This document shows positions 1 to 5,446 of a DNA stretch of 10,053 nt, piece after piece. The notes under the pieces were generated by a model. The model saw only the letters and a program-made list of their open reading frames with translations, had not been told where the DNA came from and did not search any database. The number at the start of each line of letters is the position of its first letter. The stretch's first letter is position 1. This stretch comes from Chloroflexota bacterium (GTDB lineage: Bacteria; Chloroflexota; Anaerolineae; Anaerolineales; UBA4823): contig DAOVXM010000056.1 of assembly GCA_030636125.1 (NCBI GenBank), forward strand, positions 1 to 10,053. Direction: 5' to 3'. Position numbers and translations under genes: made by a program.

Positions 1-260
1 AACGGGCGCTCACGTTCGAGGATTTTGCCGACCGTTTGATCCAGGCGACTGGTTTGAAGTGGAAGACTCAAGACTCTCCCTACGCTCGGACCTCCCTGCA
101 CGGGGCTATTGAGCGGATGGTGATCTCCATCCTGGAAGACTTTCGCGCCGTAGAACGAGAAGAGAAAATTGACGATTACAACATCAGCAGATTGGATACC
201 TTCACGATCACCAAGCTTGGGGGAGGCCTGCTAAAGGCCATCGCCGGCGGGCCCCTGTGA
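1..260 (+). CDS. 3' end of an unrecognised gene (5' end lies off the window)
   Basis: An open frame runs in from the left edge (codons from position 3) to a TGA at 258-260, giving about 85 residues. The only in-window start near the beginning is a TTG at 36 with no Shine-Dalgarno, and the frame is open upstream of it, so this is most likely the C-terminal part of a longer protein. What can be seen is a charged, mostly helical sequence beginning RALTFEDFADRLIQ, a central IERMVISILEDF stretch, and an end of the type FTITKLGGGLLKAI. There are no cysteine pairs, membrane segments or catalytic motifs. I do not recognise the family. The next clear gene lies about 160 bp downstream on the same strand. 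Confidence 0.5.
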   Translation, partial: RALTFEDFADRLIQATGLKWKTQDSPYARTSLHGAIERMVISILEDFRAVEREEKIDDYNISRLDTFTITKLGGGLLKAIAGGPL

Positions 261-421
261 CGATTGACGAACCACTCGGAATGGGTCCTGCGGATGGCCA
301 TATGAGCTTTCACCTTCTGGATCTCGTTATTCCCGGTGCCGACTCTGGAGGACGAAGAAAACAAGTCCTTCACAGATGAAGATGCGTTGGAAGGACGAGC
401 TCGATAAGGCTGGTTTTTGAT

Positions 422-862
422 ATGAAGCAATTTGGTGAACAATCCCCTCGTTTCAATTTTTTCCTCAACCCCTACCAAGACAATCGATTCACGCGTTGCC
501 CCAAATGCGGTTCCAAAACCCGCCTACGCAAACTCCCCCTGGTCGTTCATGTTGACCCAAACCATTTGATTTCCATCAACCGCACCTGCCGATATTGTCC
601 CGGATGCGAGCTGTTGATCGCCCATCAAGATGTGTTCGAACATCTCCTGGCTGAAATGTTTTATAAACATGCGCCTGAAGTAATTGGGAACGATTACCTG
701 GTTATTGGAACTATTGACCGGTCCGTGTGGAAGAAGGGGACAATGACCCATCTAACAGTCCAGGAACTGATAACACAGCTCCACGATTTCAAACAGGTAT
801 TAAGCTTTGAGCCTCTTGATTATGGATGGATAAAAGGGGATAAACAGCCGGGAGAGGCTTAA
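422..862 (+). CDS. Small zinc-ribbon protein of unknown function
   Basis: The predicted protein has 146 residues. The N-terminal third carries CPKC (C26, C29), and a second cluster follows at C56, C59 and C62 (CRYCPGC). CPKC and CPGC are typical knuckles of a four-cysteine zinc ribbon, so C26/C29/C59/C62 are the likely ligands and C56 may be extra. The rest is soluble and moderately acidic, with EVIGNDYLVIGTIDR around 86-100 and a helical C-terminus. There is no signal peptide or membrane segment. The conserved-looking opening (FGEQSPRFNFFLNPY) suggests a real family and not a chance frame. No catalytic residues are recognisable, so I assign no function. The start ATG has only a weak upstream purine stretch (AAGG near 407). 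It could form a transcription unit with the truncated gene at the left edge, but the roughly 160-bp gap makes that uncertain. Confidence 0.72.
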   Translation: MKQFGEQSPRFNFFLNPYQDNRFTRCPKCGSKTRLRKLPLVVHVDPNHLISINRTCRYCPGCELLIAHQDVFEHLLAEMFYKHAPEVIGNDYLVIGTIDRSVWKKGTMTHLTVQELITQLHDFKQVLSFEPLDYGWIKGDKQPGEA

Positions 863-1084
863 ATCTCCTAAGACAAGTCATTCGATGGACAAAACCTTTC
901 GAACAACGCATGGACTGTTCATTTTCGAATTCGACAGATCGTATTTACTCCTATGGATTTGCGTTGACTCTTGTTGACAATGCCAGGATGAATTTTCGTC
1001 ATCTTTGTCCAAGAGGCCTTTGTGTTTTAATTGGCCATTGGACAGAAGGGTATCCAATTTTCTCTATAGTGGGATATAAACATT
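863..1084. other. Non-coding stretch with one imperfect hairpin
   Basis: No convincing gene lies between the zinc-ribbon gene and the tRNA terminator. The only structure I see is an inverted repeat, TGTCCAAGAGGCC (1006-1018) against GGCCATTGGACA (1033-1044). It pairs 7 + 4 bp with a small internal asymmetry and a 14-nt loop. It has no T-run after it on either strand, so it is at best a weak terminator or an mRNA-end structure for the upstream plus-strand gene. Confidence 0.4.
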
Positions 1085-1108
1085 AAAAAAACCCCGCCTT
1101 TCGGCAGG
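1085..1108 (-). terminator. Rho-independent terminator of the tRNA-Lys gene
   Basis: Read on the minus strand, CCTGCC (1103-1108) pairs with GGCGGG (1093-1098) around a GAAA tetraloop (1099-1102). An uninterrupted run of seven T follows (plus-strand A at 1085-1091). A longer alternative stem, AAAACGCCGCTTTC with GAAAGGCGGGGTTTT, reaches out to about 1137. It lies about 60 nt past the tRNA 3' end, the right place and orientation to end that transcript. Confidence 0.85.
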
Positions 1109-1169
1109 TCTGGGTGGAAGGAAAGCGGCGTTTTGGTAAGGTTTTATGCCCTCCAAACATCTATTTGAA

Positions 1170-1241
1170 TGAGCGCGGCAGGGCTCGAACCTGCAACCAA
1201 TGGCTTAAAAGGCCACTGCTCTACCATTGAGCTACGCGCCC
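1170..1241 (-). tRNA. tRNA-Lys, anticodon UUU
   Basis: On the minus strand the 72 nt fold as a standard cloverleaf. The 7-bp acceptor is GGGCGCG with CGCGCTC (one G-U), the D arm is GCTC/GAGC, and the anticodon arm is GTGGC/GCCAT with loop CTTTTAA. The variable loop has five bases, and the T arm GCAGG/CCTGC carries loop TTCGAGC. Position 34-36 of the loop reads TTT, hence lysine. The discriminator base is A (plus-strand T at 1170). The 3' CCA is not encoded and must be added after transcription. A promoter lies just upstream and a terminator downstream, so it is a single-gene unit. Confidence 0.95.
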
Positions 1242-1255
1242 TCAGTGCGAGTTGA

Positions 1256-1284
1256 ATTCTATCACGCGAATTTATCACCGTCAA
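1256..1284 (-). promoter_or_regulatory. Promoter of tRNA-Lys
   Basis: On the minus strand, TTGACG (plus 1279-1284) is followed after exactly 17 bp by TAGAAT (plus 1256-1261), a good sigma-70-type pair. Initiation would fall near 1249, a few bases before the tRNA 5' end at 1241. The promoter is back-to-back with the thioredoxin promoter. Confidence 0.75.
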
Positions 1285-1305
1285 CGCTTGTGCTGCGTGA
1301 GGCGC

Positions 1306-1334
1306 TTGACATTTCTAGTAGGACTGGTTACCAT
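1306..1334 (+). promoter_or_regulatory. Promoter of the thioredoxin gene
   Basis: A consensus -35 TTGACA (1306-1311) and a -10-like TACCAT (1329-1334) are separated by 17 bp. Initiation near 1341 would give a leader of about 78 nt before the ATG at 1419. The -35 box is 21 bp from the -35 box of the divergent tRNA-Lys promoter. Confidence 0.65.
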
Positions 1335-1418
1335 AACAAACACAGGCAGGAAATTTATTGTCTTGGAATTATATAGACCGCAGCGATCTAGCTTATAACG
1401 ATATCCCAGGAGGTTATT

Positions 1419-1745
1419 ATGGCCGAGCTACAACATATAAGCGAAGCTAATTTTCAAAACGAGGTACTCGATGCGAACCAACCGGTCATGGTGGACTTCA
1501 CCGCAGTGTGGTGTGGACCCTGCAAGATGCTTGATCCGGTGGTAAAGGAACTGTCCGAAGAATGGGCAGACTCCGTGAAGGTAGTTAAGTTGGATGTGGA
1601 TAACAATCCCAGCCTGGCCATGCAATACCAGGTGATGGGCGTGCCCACGCTGATGCTTTTCGTCAATGGGCAAATCAGCGAACGCATCACCGGCTACCAG
1701 CCCAAGGATCGTATCTTAGCAAAATTCGGACCTCATCTAAACTAA
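1419..1745 (+). CDS. trxA: Thioredoxin
   Basis: A cytoplasmic dithiol-disulfide oxidoreductase that reduces disulfides in partner proteins and is itself recharged by thioredoxin reductase (family knowledge). The 108-residue length is that of a single-domain thioredoxin. The active site WCGPC is at 31-35, preceded by the buried Asp26 (VMVDFTAVWCGPC), and the cis-proline loop GVPT has Pro76. There is no signal peptide, so it acts in the cytoplasm. The start is well supported: AGGAGG at 1408-1413 lies five bases before the ATG. It appears monocistronic, with its own promoter at 1306-1334 and a hairpin directly downstream. No thioredoxin reductase is adjacent. Confidence 0.96.
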   Translation: MAELQHISEANFQNEVLDANQPVMVDFTAVWCGPCKMLDPVVKELSEEWADSVKVVKLDVDNNPSLAMQYQVMGVPTLMLFVNGQISERITGYQPKDRILAKFGPHLN

Positions 1746-1771
1746 CTCGCCGAGCACAGTTAAGCAAGATA

Positions 1772-1818
1772 AAAGATTCAGGATGGTATTCCAGATCATC
1801 CTGAATCTTTATGTTTAA
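1772..1818 (+). terminator. Terminator hairpin after trxA
   Basis: A perfect 14-bp inverted repeat (1772-1785 with 1797-1810), able to extend two pairs further inward, closes a short loop 26 bp after the trxA stop codon. The following bases (TTTATGTTTAATT) are only moderately T-rich. Termination is therefore likely but less clear-cut than at the tRNA terminator. Confidence 0.7.
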
Positions 1819-1840
1819 TTCAATCCAATGAACCCTCAAA

Positions 1841-1939
1841 AAAAAACGGGTTTTTTAAAAGCGTTTTCCCAAAATGCGCTGGCTTCAGAAAGGAAAAGTG
1901 AGGTGTTTGCCAACATTTTCACTGAAAAACCCGTTTTTT
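1841..1939. repeat. 15-bp A/T-flanked inverted repeat enclosing two smaller hairpins
   Basis: AAAAAACGGGTTTTT at 1841-1855 is matched exactly in inverse orientation at 1925-1939. The 69 bp between them contain two further hairpins. One is AGCGTTTT with AAAATGCGCT (1860-1880). The other is AGTGAGGTGTT with AACATTTTCACT (1897-1923, one bulge). As RNA this would fold into a closed multi-branch structure of about 100 nt; as DNA it could extrude. Its role is unknown. A bidirectional terminator, a small structured RNA or a remnant mobile element are all possible. Confidence 0.6.
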
Positions 1940-2023
1940 AGCTGATCTTCCCCCACAAAAGGATTATCACACGCCTTTTTTTAGTAGCATCATCCAATTG
2001 TTAAACTGTTTTAACGCTAATAG

Positions 2024-2104
2024 GCGCGAATGTATCGAATGCCGCGAATTGAGAAAGGAATCAATAAAACATTGGCGATATTCGCCCATTCGCGACATTC
2101 GCGC
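2024..2104. repeat. 27-nt inverted repeat built of GCGAATG-type units
   Basis: The left arm (2024-2050) and right arm (2078-2104) are inverted copies matching at most of 27 positions, separated by 27 bp. Each arm is made of three roughly 9-bp units ending in CGAAT (GCGCGAATG, TATCGAATG, CCGCGAATT on the left). It lies in the intergenic region upstream of the fur promoter. It looks like a member of a dispersed repeat family and not an operator, because it ends about 95 bp before the -10 element. Confidence 0.6.
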
Positions 2105-2195
2105 TCAATATTCCTAGAATCCCATAAAAAGTGTCGGGGAGACAGATCCAATACATATTTTCCGGATTAACCACCAGCCTGAGCACGTACTTTTC

Positions 2196-2204
2196 TGGTA
2201 TAAT
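2196..2204 (+). promoter_or_regulatory. Extended -10 promoter of the fur-cbiMQO operon
   Basis: TGGTATAAT contains a perfect -10 (TATAAT, 2199-2204) with the TG extension one base upstream. No good -35 is present at the usual distance, which is common for extended -10 promoters. Initiation near 2211 gives a leader of about 30 nt to the ATG at 2242. It also rules out translation from the ATG at 2131, which lies upstream of the promoter. Confidence 0.65.
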
Positions 2205-2206
2205 CT

Positions 2207-2242
2207 TATTGCGACTAATTGCAAAAGAGAGTATTCGCAATA
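2207..2242 (+). promoter_or_regulatory. Candidate metalloregulator operator over the fur start site
   Basis: Two nested symmetrical signals overlap the expected transcription start. TTGCGACTAATTGCAA (2209-2224) has six of eight symmetric pairs. TATTGCG (2207-2213) is also repeated in inverse form as CGCAATA (2236-2242). Fur-family proteins bind A/T-rich dyads of about 15-19 bp near the promoter, so autoregulation is a reasonable inference. The match to any one subfamily box (Fur, Zur, Nur) is not good enough to name the metal. Confidence 0.35.
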
Positions 2243-2676
2243 TGCCCTATACACAAACTTTTATCCAAACTTTACGGGGACGTGGTTACCGCATCACTCC
2301 CCAACGCGAGATGATCATCCAGGCGCTCGTCCAGAACGAGAGGCATATGACCGCGGAAGAAATTTTCAACCAGGTGCAGTCTCTCACTCAGTCCACCAAC
2401 ATCGCCACCGTCTACCGCACTTTAGAGTTATTGGTTGACGAGGGCTTGGCTTGCCAGAACGACCTGGGAAGTGGGCGCGTGGTCTACATCACAAGACGAC
2501 ATGGCCCACACATTCACCTGATCTGCCGGCAATGCGGGAACGTGATTGACGCAGACAACCAACTCCTCGAACCCTTGCGCGCCTGGCTCCATGAGCAATA
2601 TGGCTTCGAGGCCGATTTGCACCATATCTCCATCCGCGGTGTCTGTGATACGTGTTTAAGCTTACCTCAAAGTTAG
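2242..2676 (+). CDS. Fur-family metal-responsive transcriptional regulator
   Basis: A dimeric DNA-binding repressor of 144 residues. The winged-helix N-terminal half runs from LRGRGYRITPQR, with the recognition helix region STNIATVYRTLELL at 51-64. The C-terminal dimerisation and metal domain carries the structural zinc cysteines C95/C98 (CRQC) and C135/C138 (CDTC). Candidate regulatory-site histidines are H87, H90, H92, H127 and H128. The frame is open back to an ATG at 2131, but the start at 2242 is preferred because the promoter (2196-2204) lies inside that extension and family homology begins here. A modest GAGAG at 2227-2231 lies ten bases upstream. Its TAG overlaps the cbiM Shine-Dalgarno, so the two genes are co-transcribed and it probably controls the transporter. 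Whether it senses Ni, Co, Zn or Fe cannot be read from the sequence; the neighbouring genes favour Ni/Co. Confidence 0.9.
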   Translation: MPYTQTFIQTLRGRGYRITPQREMIIQALVQNERHMTAEEIFNQVQSLTQSTNIATVYRTLELLVDEGLACQNDLGSGRVVYITRRHGPHIHLICRQCGNVIDADNQLLEPLRAWLHEQYGFEADLHHISIRGVCDTCLSLPQS

Positions 2677-2685
2677 GAGGTCCAA

Positions 2686-3651
2686 ATGTTATACTCTCCC
2701 ACTCCCATGCACATACCAGATGGTTTTCTATCCGTTATCGTCTCGATTTTATTATGGATCGTAGCGATTATTGGTGTTGGCTATGCCCTCCGGCGTGTTG
2801 GCCAGGACATGAACGAGCGCAAGGTACCCTTGATGGGGGTGCTTGCCGCCGCAATTTTCGCCGGGCAGATGCTCAACTTCACCGTGGCGGGCGGCACTTC
2901 CGGTCACCTGATGGGCGCGGCCATCGCCACAATCCTGCTCGGACCGTGGGCTGCGATTGTGGTTATGACTTCTGTGGTATCGATCCAGGCGTTGATCTTC
3001 CAGGACGGGGGCTTGTTGGCTTTAGGCGCCAATATCTTCAACATGGCCATCGTTGGCGTAGCCGTATCTTATGTGGTCTACCACGCTATTCAGAAGCTGG
3101 CAGGGGGGCGCCGATGGGGACTATTCGTAGGCGGATTTGCAGCAGCCTGGTTATCGATATTTATCGCCTCCCTGGGGGTTGGGCTCCAACTGGCGCTGTC
3201 AGGAACTTCACCCGCCAATATCGCCATCCCCACCATGGGGGGCATCCATGCCATCATCGGCATCGGTGAAGGCCTGATCACGATTGGCGCGCTGGCATTG
3301 ATTTACGCTAGCCGGCCCGATTTCCTGGAGATTGGCGAAGAAGGACCAGTTAGTGGCATACTAATTTGGGTTATCGGGCTGCTGTTAGCGTTCGGGTTGG
3401 TCATCGCCTCACCTTTGGCATCTGCCCATCCAGATGGCCTGGAATGGGTTGCCGAACAAGGTGGCTTCCTGGATACTGCCAGGGATCCTCTTTACAATAT
3501 CATCCCCGACTACCTTCTCCCAGGGATATCGAACGAGGCTTTGGCGACGGTGTTGGCGGGTGTGGTGGGCACGTTGATCGTGTTCGGAGTGGCTTTAGGG
3601 CTTGCTTACACGCGGCGTTCTCGCCAATCAACCAAACCGTTGTCAGACTAG
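2686..3651 (+). CDS. cbiM: ECF-type cobalt/nickel transporter substrate-binding membrane protein CbiM with C-terminal PDGLE (CbiN-like) part
   Basis: The metal-specific membrane subunit of an energy-coupling-factor importer, 321 residues with about seven hydrophobic segments plus a C-terminal extension. It contains MHIPDGFL at 8-15, QMLNFTVAGGTSGHLMGA at 61-78 with His74, and GGIHAI at 185-190. A HPDGLEWVAE motif (248-257) is followed by an extracytoplasmic stretch and a last membrane helix, the CbiN/PDGLE unit fused to CbiM. In the family the N-terminal Met-His and a downstream His form the metal site. Counting from the internal Met8, His74 becomes His67, the position known from NikM. The chosen start has AGGAGG (2675-2680) five bases away, but it adds seven residues before that Met-His. 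The stop codon TAG is the first part of a 58-bp repeat. It is co-transcribed with fur upstream and cbiQ/cbiO downstream. Confidence 0.92.
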   Translation: MLYSPTPMHIPDGFLSVIVSILLWIVAIIGVGYALRRVGQDMNERKVPLMGVLAAAIFAGQMLNFTVAGGTSGHLMGAAIATILLGPWAAIVVMTSVVSIQALIFQDGGLLALGANIFNMAIVGVAVSYVVYHAIQKLAGGRRWGLFVGGFAAAWLSIFIASLGVGLQLALSGTSPANIAIPTMGGIHAIIGIGEGLITIGALALIYASRPDFLEIGEEGPVSGILIWVIGLLLAFGLVIASPLASAHPDGLEWVAEQGGFLDTARDPLYNIIPDYLLPGISNEALATVLAGVVGTLIVFGVALGLAYTRRSRQSTKPLSD

Positions 3652-3701
3652 TGTTGCGCGGCGAAAGTGACTCGATAGTTTGGTAACAATGGCGCAACAC
3701 T
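3644..3701 (+). repeat. 58-bp repeat, copy 1 (at the 3' end of cbiM)
   Basis: The segment is identical, in inverse orientation, to 5447-5504. The core begins CTAGTGTTGCGC (3648-3659) and ends GCGCAACACTGG (3692-3703), so it has terminal inverted repeats of 10 perfect bp (12 with one mismatch). It can form a stem with a loop of about 32 nt. The cbiM stop TAG (3649-3651) lies inside the element, whose far end is only 12 bp from the cbiQ ATG. There is no transposase and no T-run. Confidence 0.9.
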
Positions 3702-3713
3702 GGCCACTTCTAT

Positions 3714-4520
3714 ATGCACATCCACTTCCTGGACCCCTACCAGCCCCACCAAAGCCCAATCCACGAACTTGATCCACGCGTCAAGTTCGTGTTAACTTTA
3801 GGGTTCATCCTCACCGTAGCCCTGACACCGCCTGGAGCTTGGCCGGTGTACATTCTGCTTCTCGCCATCATCTTATCAGTCGAAATGCTGTCTGAGGTAG
3901 GTATCGGCTTCGTGCTGAAACGCGCCGTATTGGCTTTCCCTTTTATATTGGCAGCCCTGCCCGTGATTTTCACTATAGATGGAACCCCACTGACCAGCCT
4001 CCAGATTGGGACCTGGACATTGACAATCACGCAGCCCGGGATGGTCCGTTTTATAAGCATTGCCCTCAAATCGTGGATTTCGGTACAGGCAGCCATCGTA
4101 TTGGCAACCACCACGACTTTCCCTGACTTATTAGTAGCCATGCGAGCGGTCAAAGTGCCCCGTTTACTTGTCGCCATTTATGGATTGATGTGGCGTTATC
4201 TGTTCGTGCTGGCCGACGAGGCGCTGCGCCTGAACCGGGCGCGCGCCGCCCGCAGCGGCCATCCTGGATCTCCGGGCGCAAAAACCGGCGGCAGCATCGC
4301 CTGGCGAGCGCGTGTCACCGGTGGGATGGCTGGCAGCCTGTTTTTACGCGCGATTGAGCGCAGCGACCGTATCTACATGGCCATGATCTCACGCGGCTAT
4401 GATGGAGAAGTGCGTACGATGCCCCTACCGGTCTTGAAACCGGTCCATTGGGTTATAGTAACCGTTAGCATGGTGATTCTCGGTTTTTTACTGGGATTCG
4501 CCTATTTATTTTGGTCATAG
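3714..4520 (+). CDS. cbiQ: ECF transporter transmembrane subunit CbiQ (T component)
   Basis: The coupling subunit that joins the metal-binding CbiM to the ATPase CbiO in the cytoplasmic membrane. It has 268 residues. The N-terminus has the family form HELDPRVKFVLTL (17-29). Hydrophobic segments lie at about 26-55, 70-88, 115-135 and 244-267. The long cytoplasmic region carries both coupling motifs, RAARSG at 177-182 and an A-x(2)-RG type motif in YMAMISRGYDGE (221-232), which dock into the ATPase. The start fits the family N-terminus, but no Shine-Dalgarno is visible because the 58-bp repeat ends 12 bp upstream. Translation may rely on coupling or a weak site. A gap of 117 bp separates it from cbiO. 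Confidence 0.92.
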   Translation: MHIHFLDPYQPHQSPIHELDPRVKFVLTLGFILTVALTPPGAWPVYILLLAIILSVEMLSEVGIGFVLKRAVLAFPFILAALPVIFTIDGTPLTSLQIGTWTLTITQPGMVRFISIALKSWISVQAAIVLATTTTFPDLLVAMRAVKVPRLLVAIYGLMWRYLFVLADEALRLNRARAARSGHPGSPGAKTGGSIAWRARVTGGMAGSLFLRAIERSDRIYMAMISRGYDGEVRTMPLPVLKPVHWVIVTVSMVILGFLLGFAYLFWS

Positions 4521-4637
4521 ACCCTTTATTAGATTGTCAAATAAAACTCAATCGTTTCTTACACCATCGAAGGAGAATCCCAATACTTCCGTGCTGTTAG
4601 CCAATTATTAAATCAAGTATTATTCGATCACATACTT
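4521..4637 (+). other. cbiQ-cbiO spacer with an orphan Shine-Dalgarno-like site
   Basis: The 117 bp hold no gene. GAAGGAGAA (4569-4577) looks like a strong ribosome-binding site but no start in the cbiO frame follows it. The nearest start, GTG at 4591, leads only to a six-codon frame. A TATTAT at 4618-4623 could act as a -10 for a very short cbiO leader, but no convincing -35 accompanies it. Confidence 0.3.
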
Positions 4638-5354
4638 ATGCACCACTCAATAGAAGTAGAAAACCTGTCCTTTTCGTATCCAGATGGTCATCCTGCATTG
4701 CAGAATGTTTCACTCTCCATCCAGCCTGACGAAAAAGTCGCCCTGGTTGGTCCAAACGGGGCGGGAAAATCCACCTTACTCTTGCATCTGAACGGCATCC
4801 TATCCGGTCAGGGCTCGGTGCGGGTTTGTGATGTGGATGCCTCGAAAGGTAACCTGGGGCGGCTGCGCGCCATGGTTGGATTGGTCTTTCAATCTCCTGA
4901 AGACCAGCTCTTTTCGCCTAAAGTTTATGATGACGTGGCTTTTGGCCCTCTCTACCAGGGACTATCCCCCGAGGAAGTACAAAATCGTGTGGTCGAAGCG
5001 CTGGATGTCGTTCAGATGGGCAGTTACGCCCAACGCGTTTCGCACCACCTGAGCATGGGCGAAAAGAAGCGTATCGCCATCGCCACCGTGCTCTCAATGA
5101 AACCGGAAGTCCTGGCACTGGATGAACCCACCGCGGGGTTGGATCCCCGCTCGCGCCGTTCCTTGATTAACTTTCTGCATGATCTCCCTATGACCATGTT
5201 GGTTTCAACACATGATATGCTGATGGTGGGTGACCTTTTCCCTCGGATGGTCATCATGGATGAGGGCTGCATCGTCGCCGATGGGCCTACCGAACAGTTG
5301 ATGGGGGATGCCGCTCTGCTGGAGGCGCACGGCCTGGAAGTCCCCTGTCTCTAA
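4638..5354 (+). CDS. cbiO: ECF transporter ATP-binding subunit CbiO
   Basis: The ATPase that powers metal uptake through CbiQ and CbiM, on the cytoplasmic face. All ABC motifs are present in its 238 residues. The Walker A is GPNGAGKS (38-45), the Q-loop is VFQSPEDQLF with Gln85, and the signature is LSMGEKKR (138-145). The Walker B is VLALDEPTAGLDP (158-170) with Asp162 and Glu163, and the switch histidine is His192. The signature departs from LSGGQ in the way usual for CbiO/NikO proteins (LSxGEKKR). The upstream frame is open but holds no ATG, GTG or TTG, so the start at 4638 is the only reasonable one, even though it lacks a Shine-Dalgarno. It is the last gene of the plus-strand operon and converges on metK. 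Confidence 0.94.
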   Translation: MHHSIEVENLSFSYPDGHPALQNVSLSIQPDEKVALVGPNGAGKSTLLLHLNGILSGQGSVRVCDVDASKGNLGRLRAMVGLVFQSPEDQLFSPKVYDDVAFGPLYQGLSPEEVQNRVVEALDVVQMGSYAQRVSHHLSMGEKKRIAIATVLSMKPEVLALDEPTAGLDPRSRRSLINFLHDLPMTMLVSTHDMLMVGDLFPRMVIMDEGCIVADGPTEQLMGDAALLEAHGLEVPCL

Positions 5355-5361
5355 TTTGCAG

Positions 5362-5420
5362 GTGGGGCGCACATCCAAAAGCAGCAAATCGTTCAAGATT
5401 CCTTGTAAGATGCGCCCTAC
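5362..5420. repeat. Inverted repeat between cbiO and metK
   Basis: GTGGGGCGC (5362-5370) pairs with GCGCCCTAC (5412-5420), nine pairs including one G-U, across a loop of about 41 nt. It begins eight bases after the cbiO stop and could stabilise or end the cbiO transcript. There is no T-run after it, so I do not call it a terminator. Confidence 0.4.
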
Positions 5421-5446
5421 ATCAGAACCCAACCGGTTTAATTCCT

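Noticed and set aside
257..379. A 40-codon frame starting with GTG that overlaps the stop codon of the left-edge gene
   Set aside because: The GTGA overlap is suggestive of coupling, but there is no Shine-Dalgarno, the product is short and unlike any family I know, and it does not reach the next gene. It may be real but is unsupported.
863..1084. A promoter made from TTGACT/TTGACA near 963-978
   Set aside because: No acceptable -10 lies at 16-18 bp from either box, and no gene starts downstream on that strand before the tRNA terminator.
2131..2241. N-terminal extension of the Fur-family protein from an ATG at 2131
   Set aside because: The extended -10 promoter lies inside it, the extra residues do not resemble the family, and the protein has normal length from 2242.
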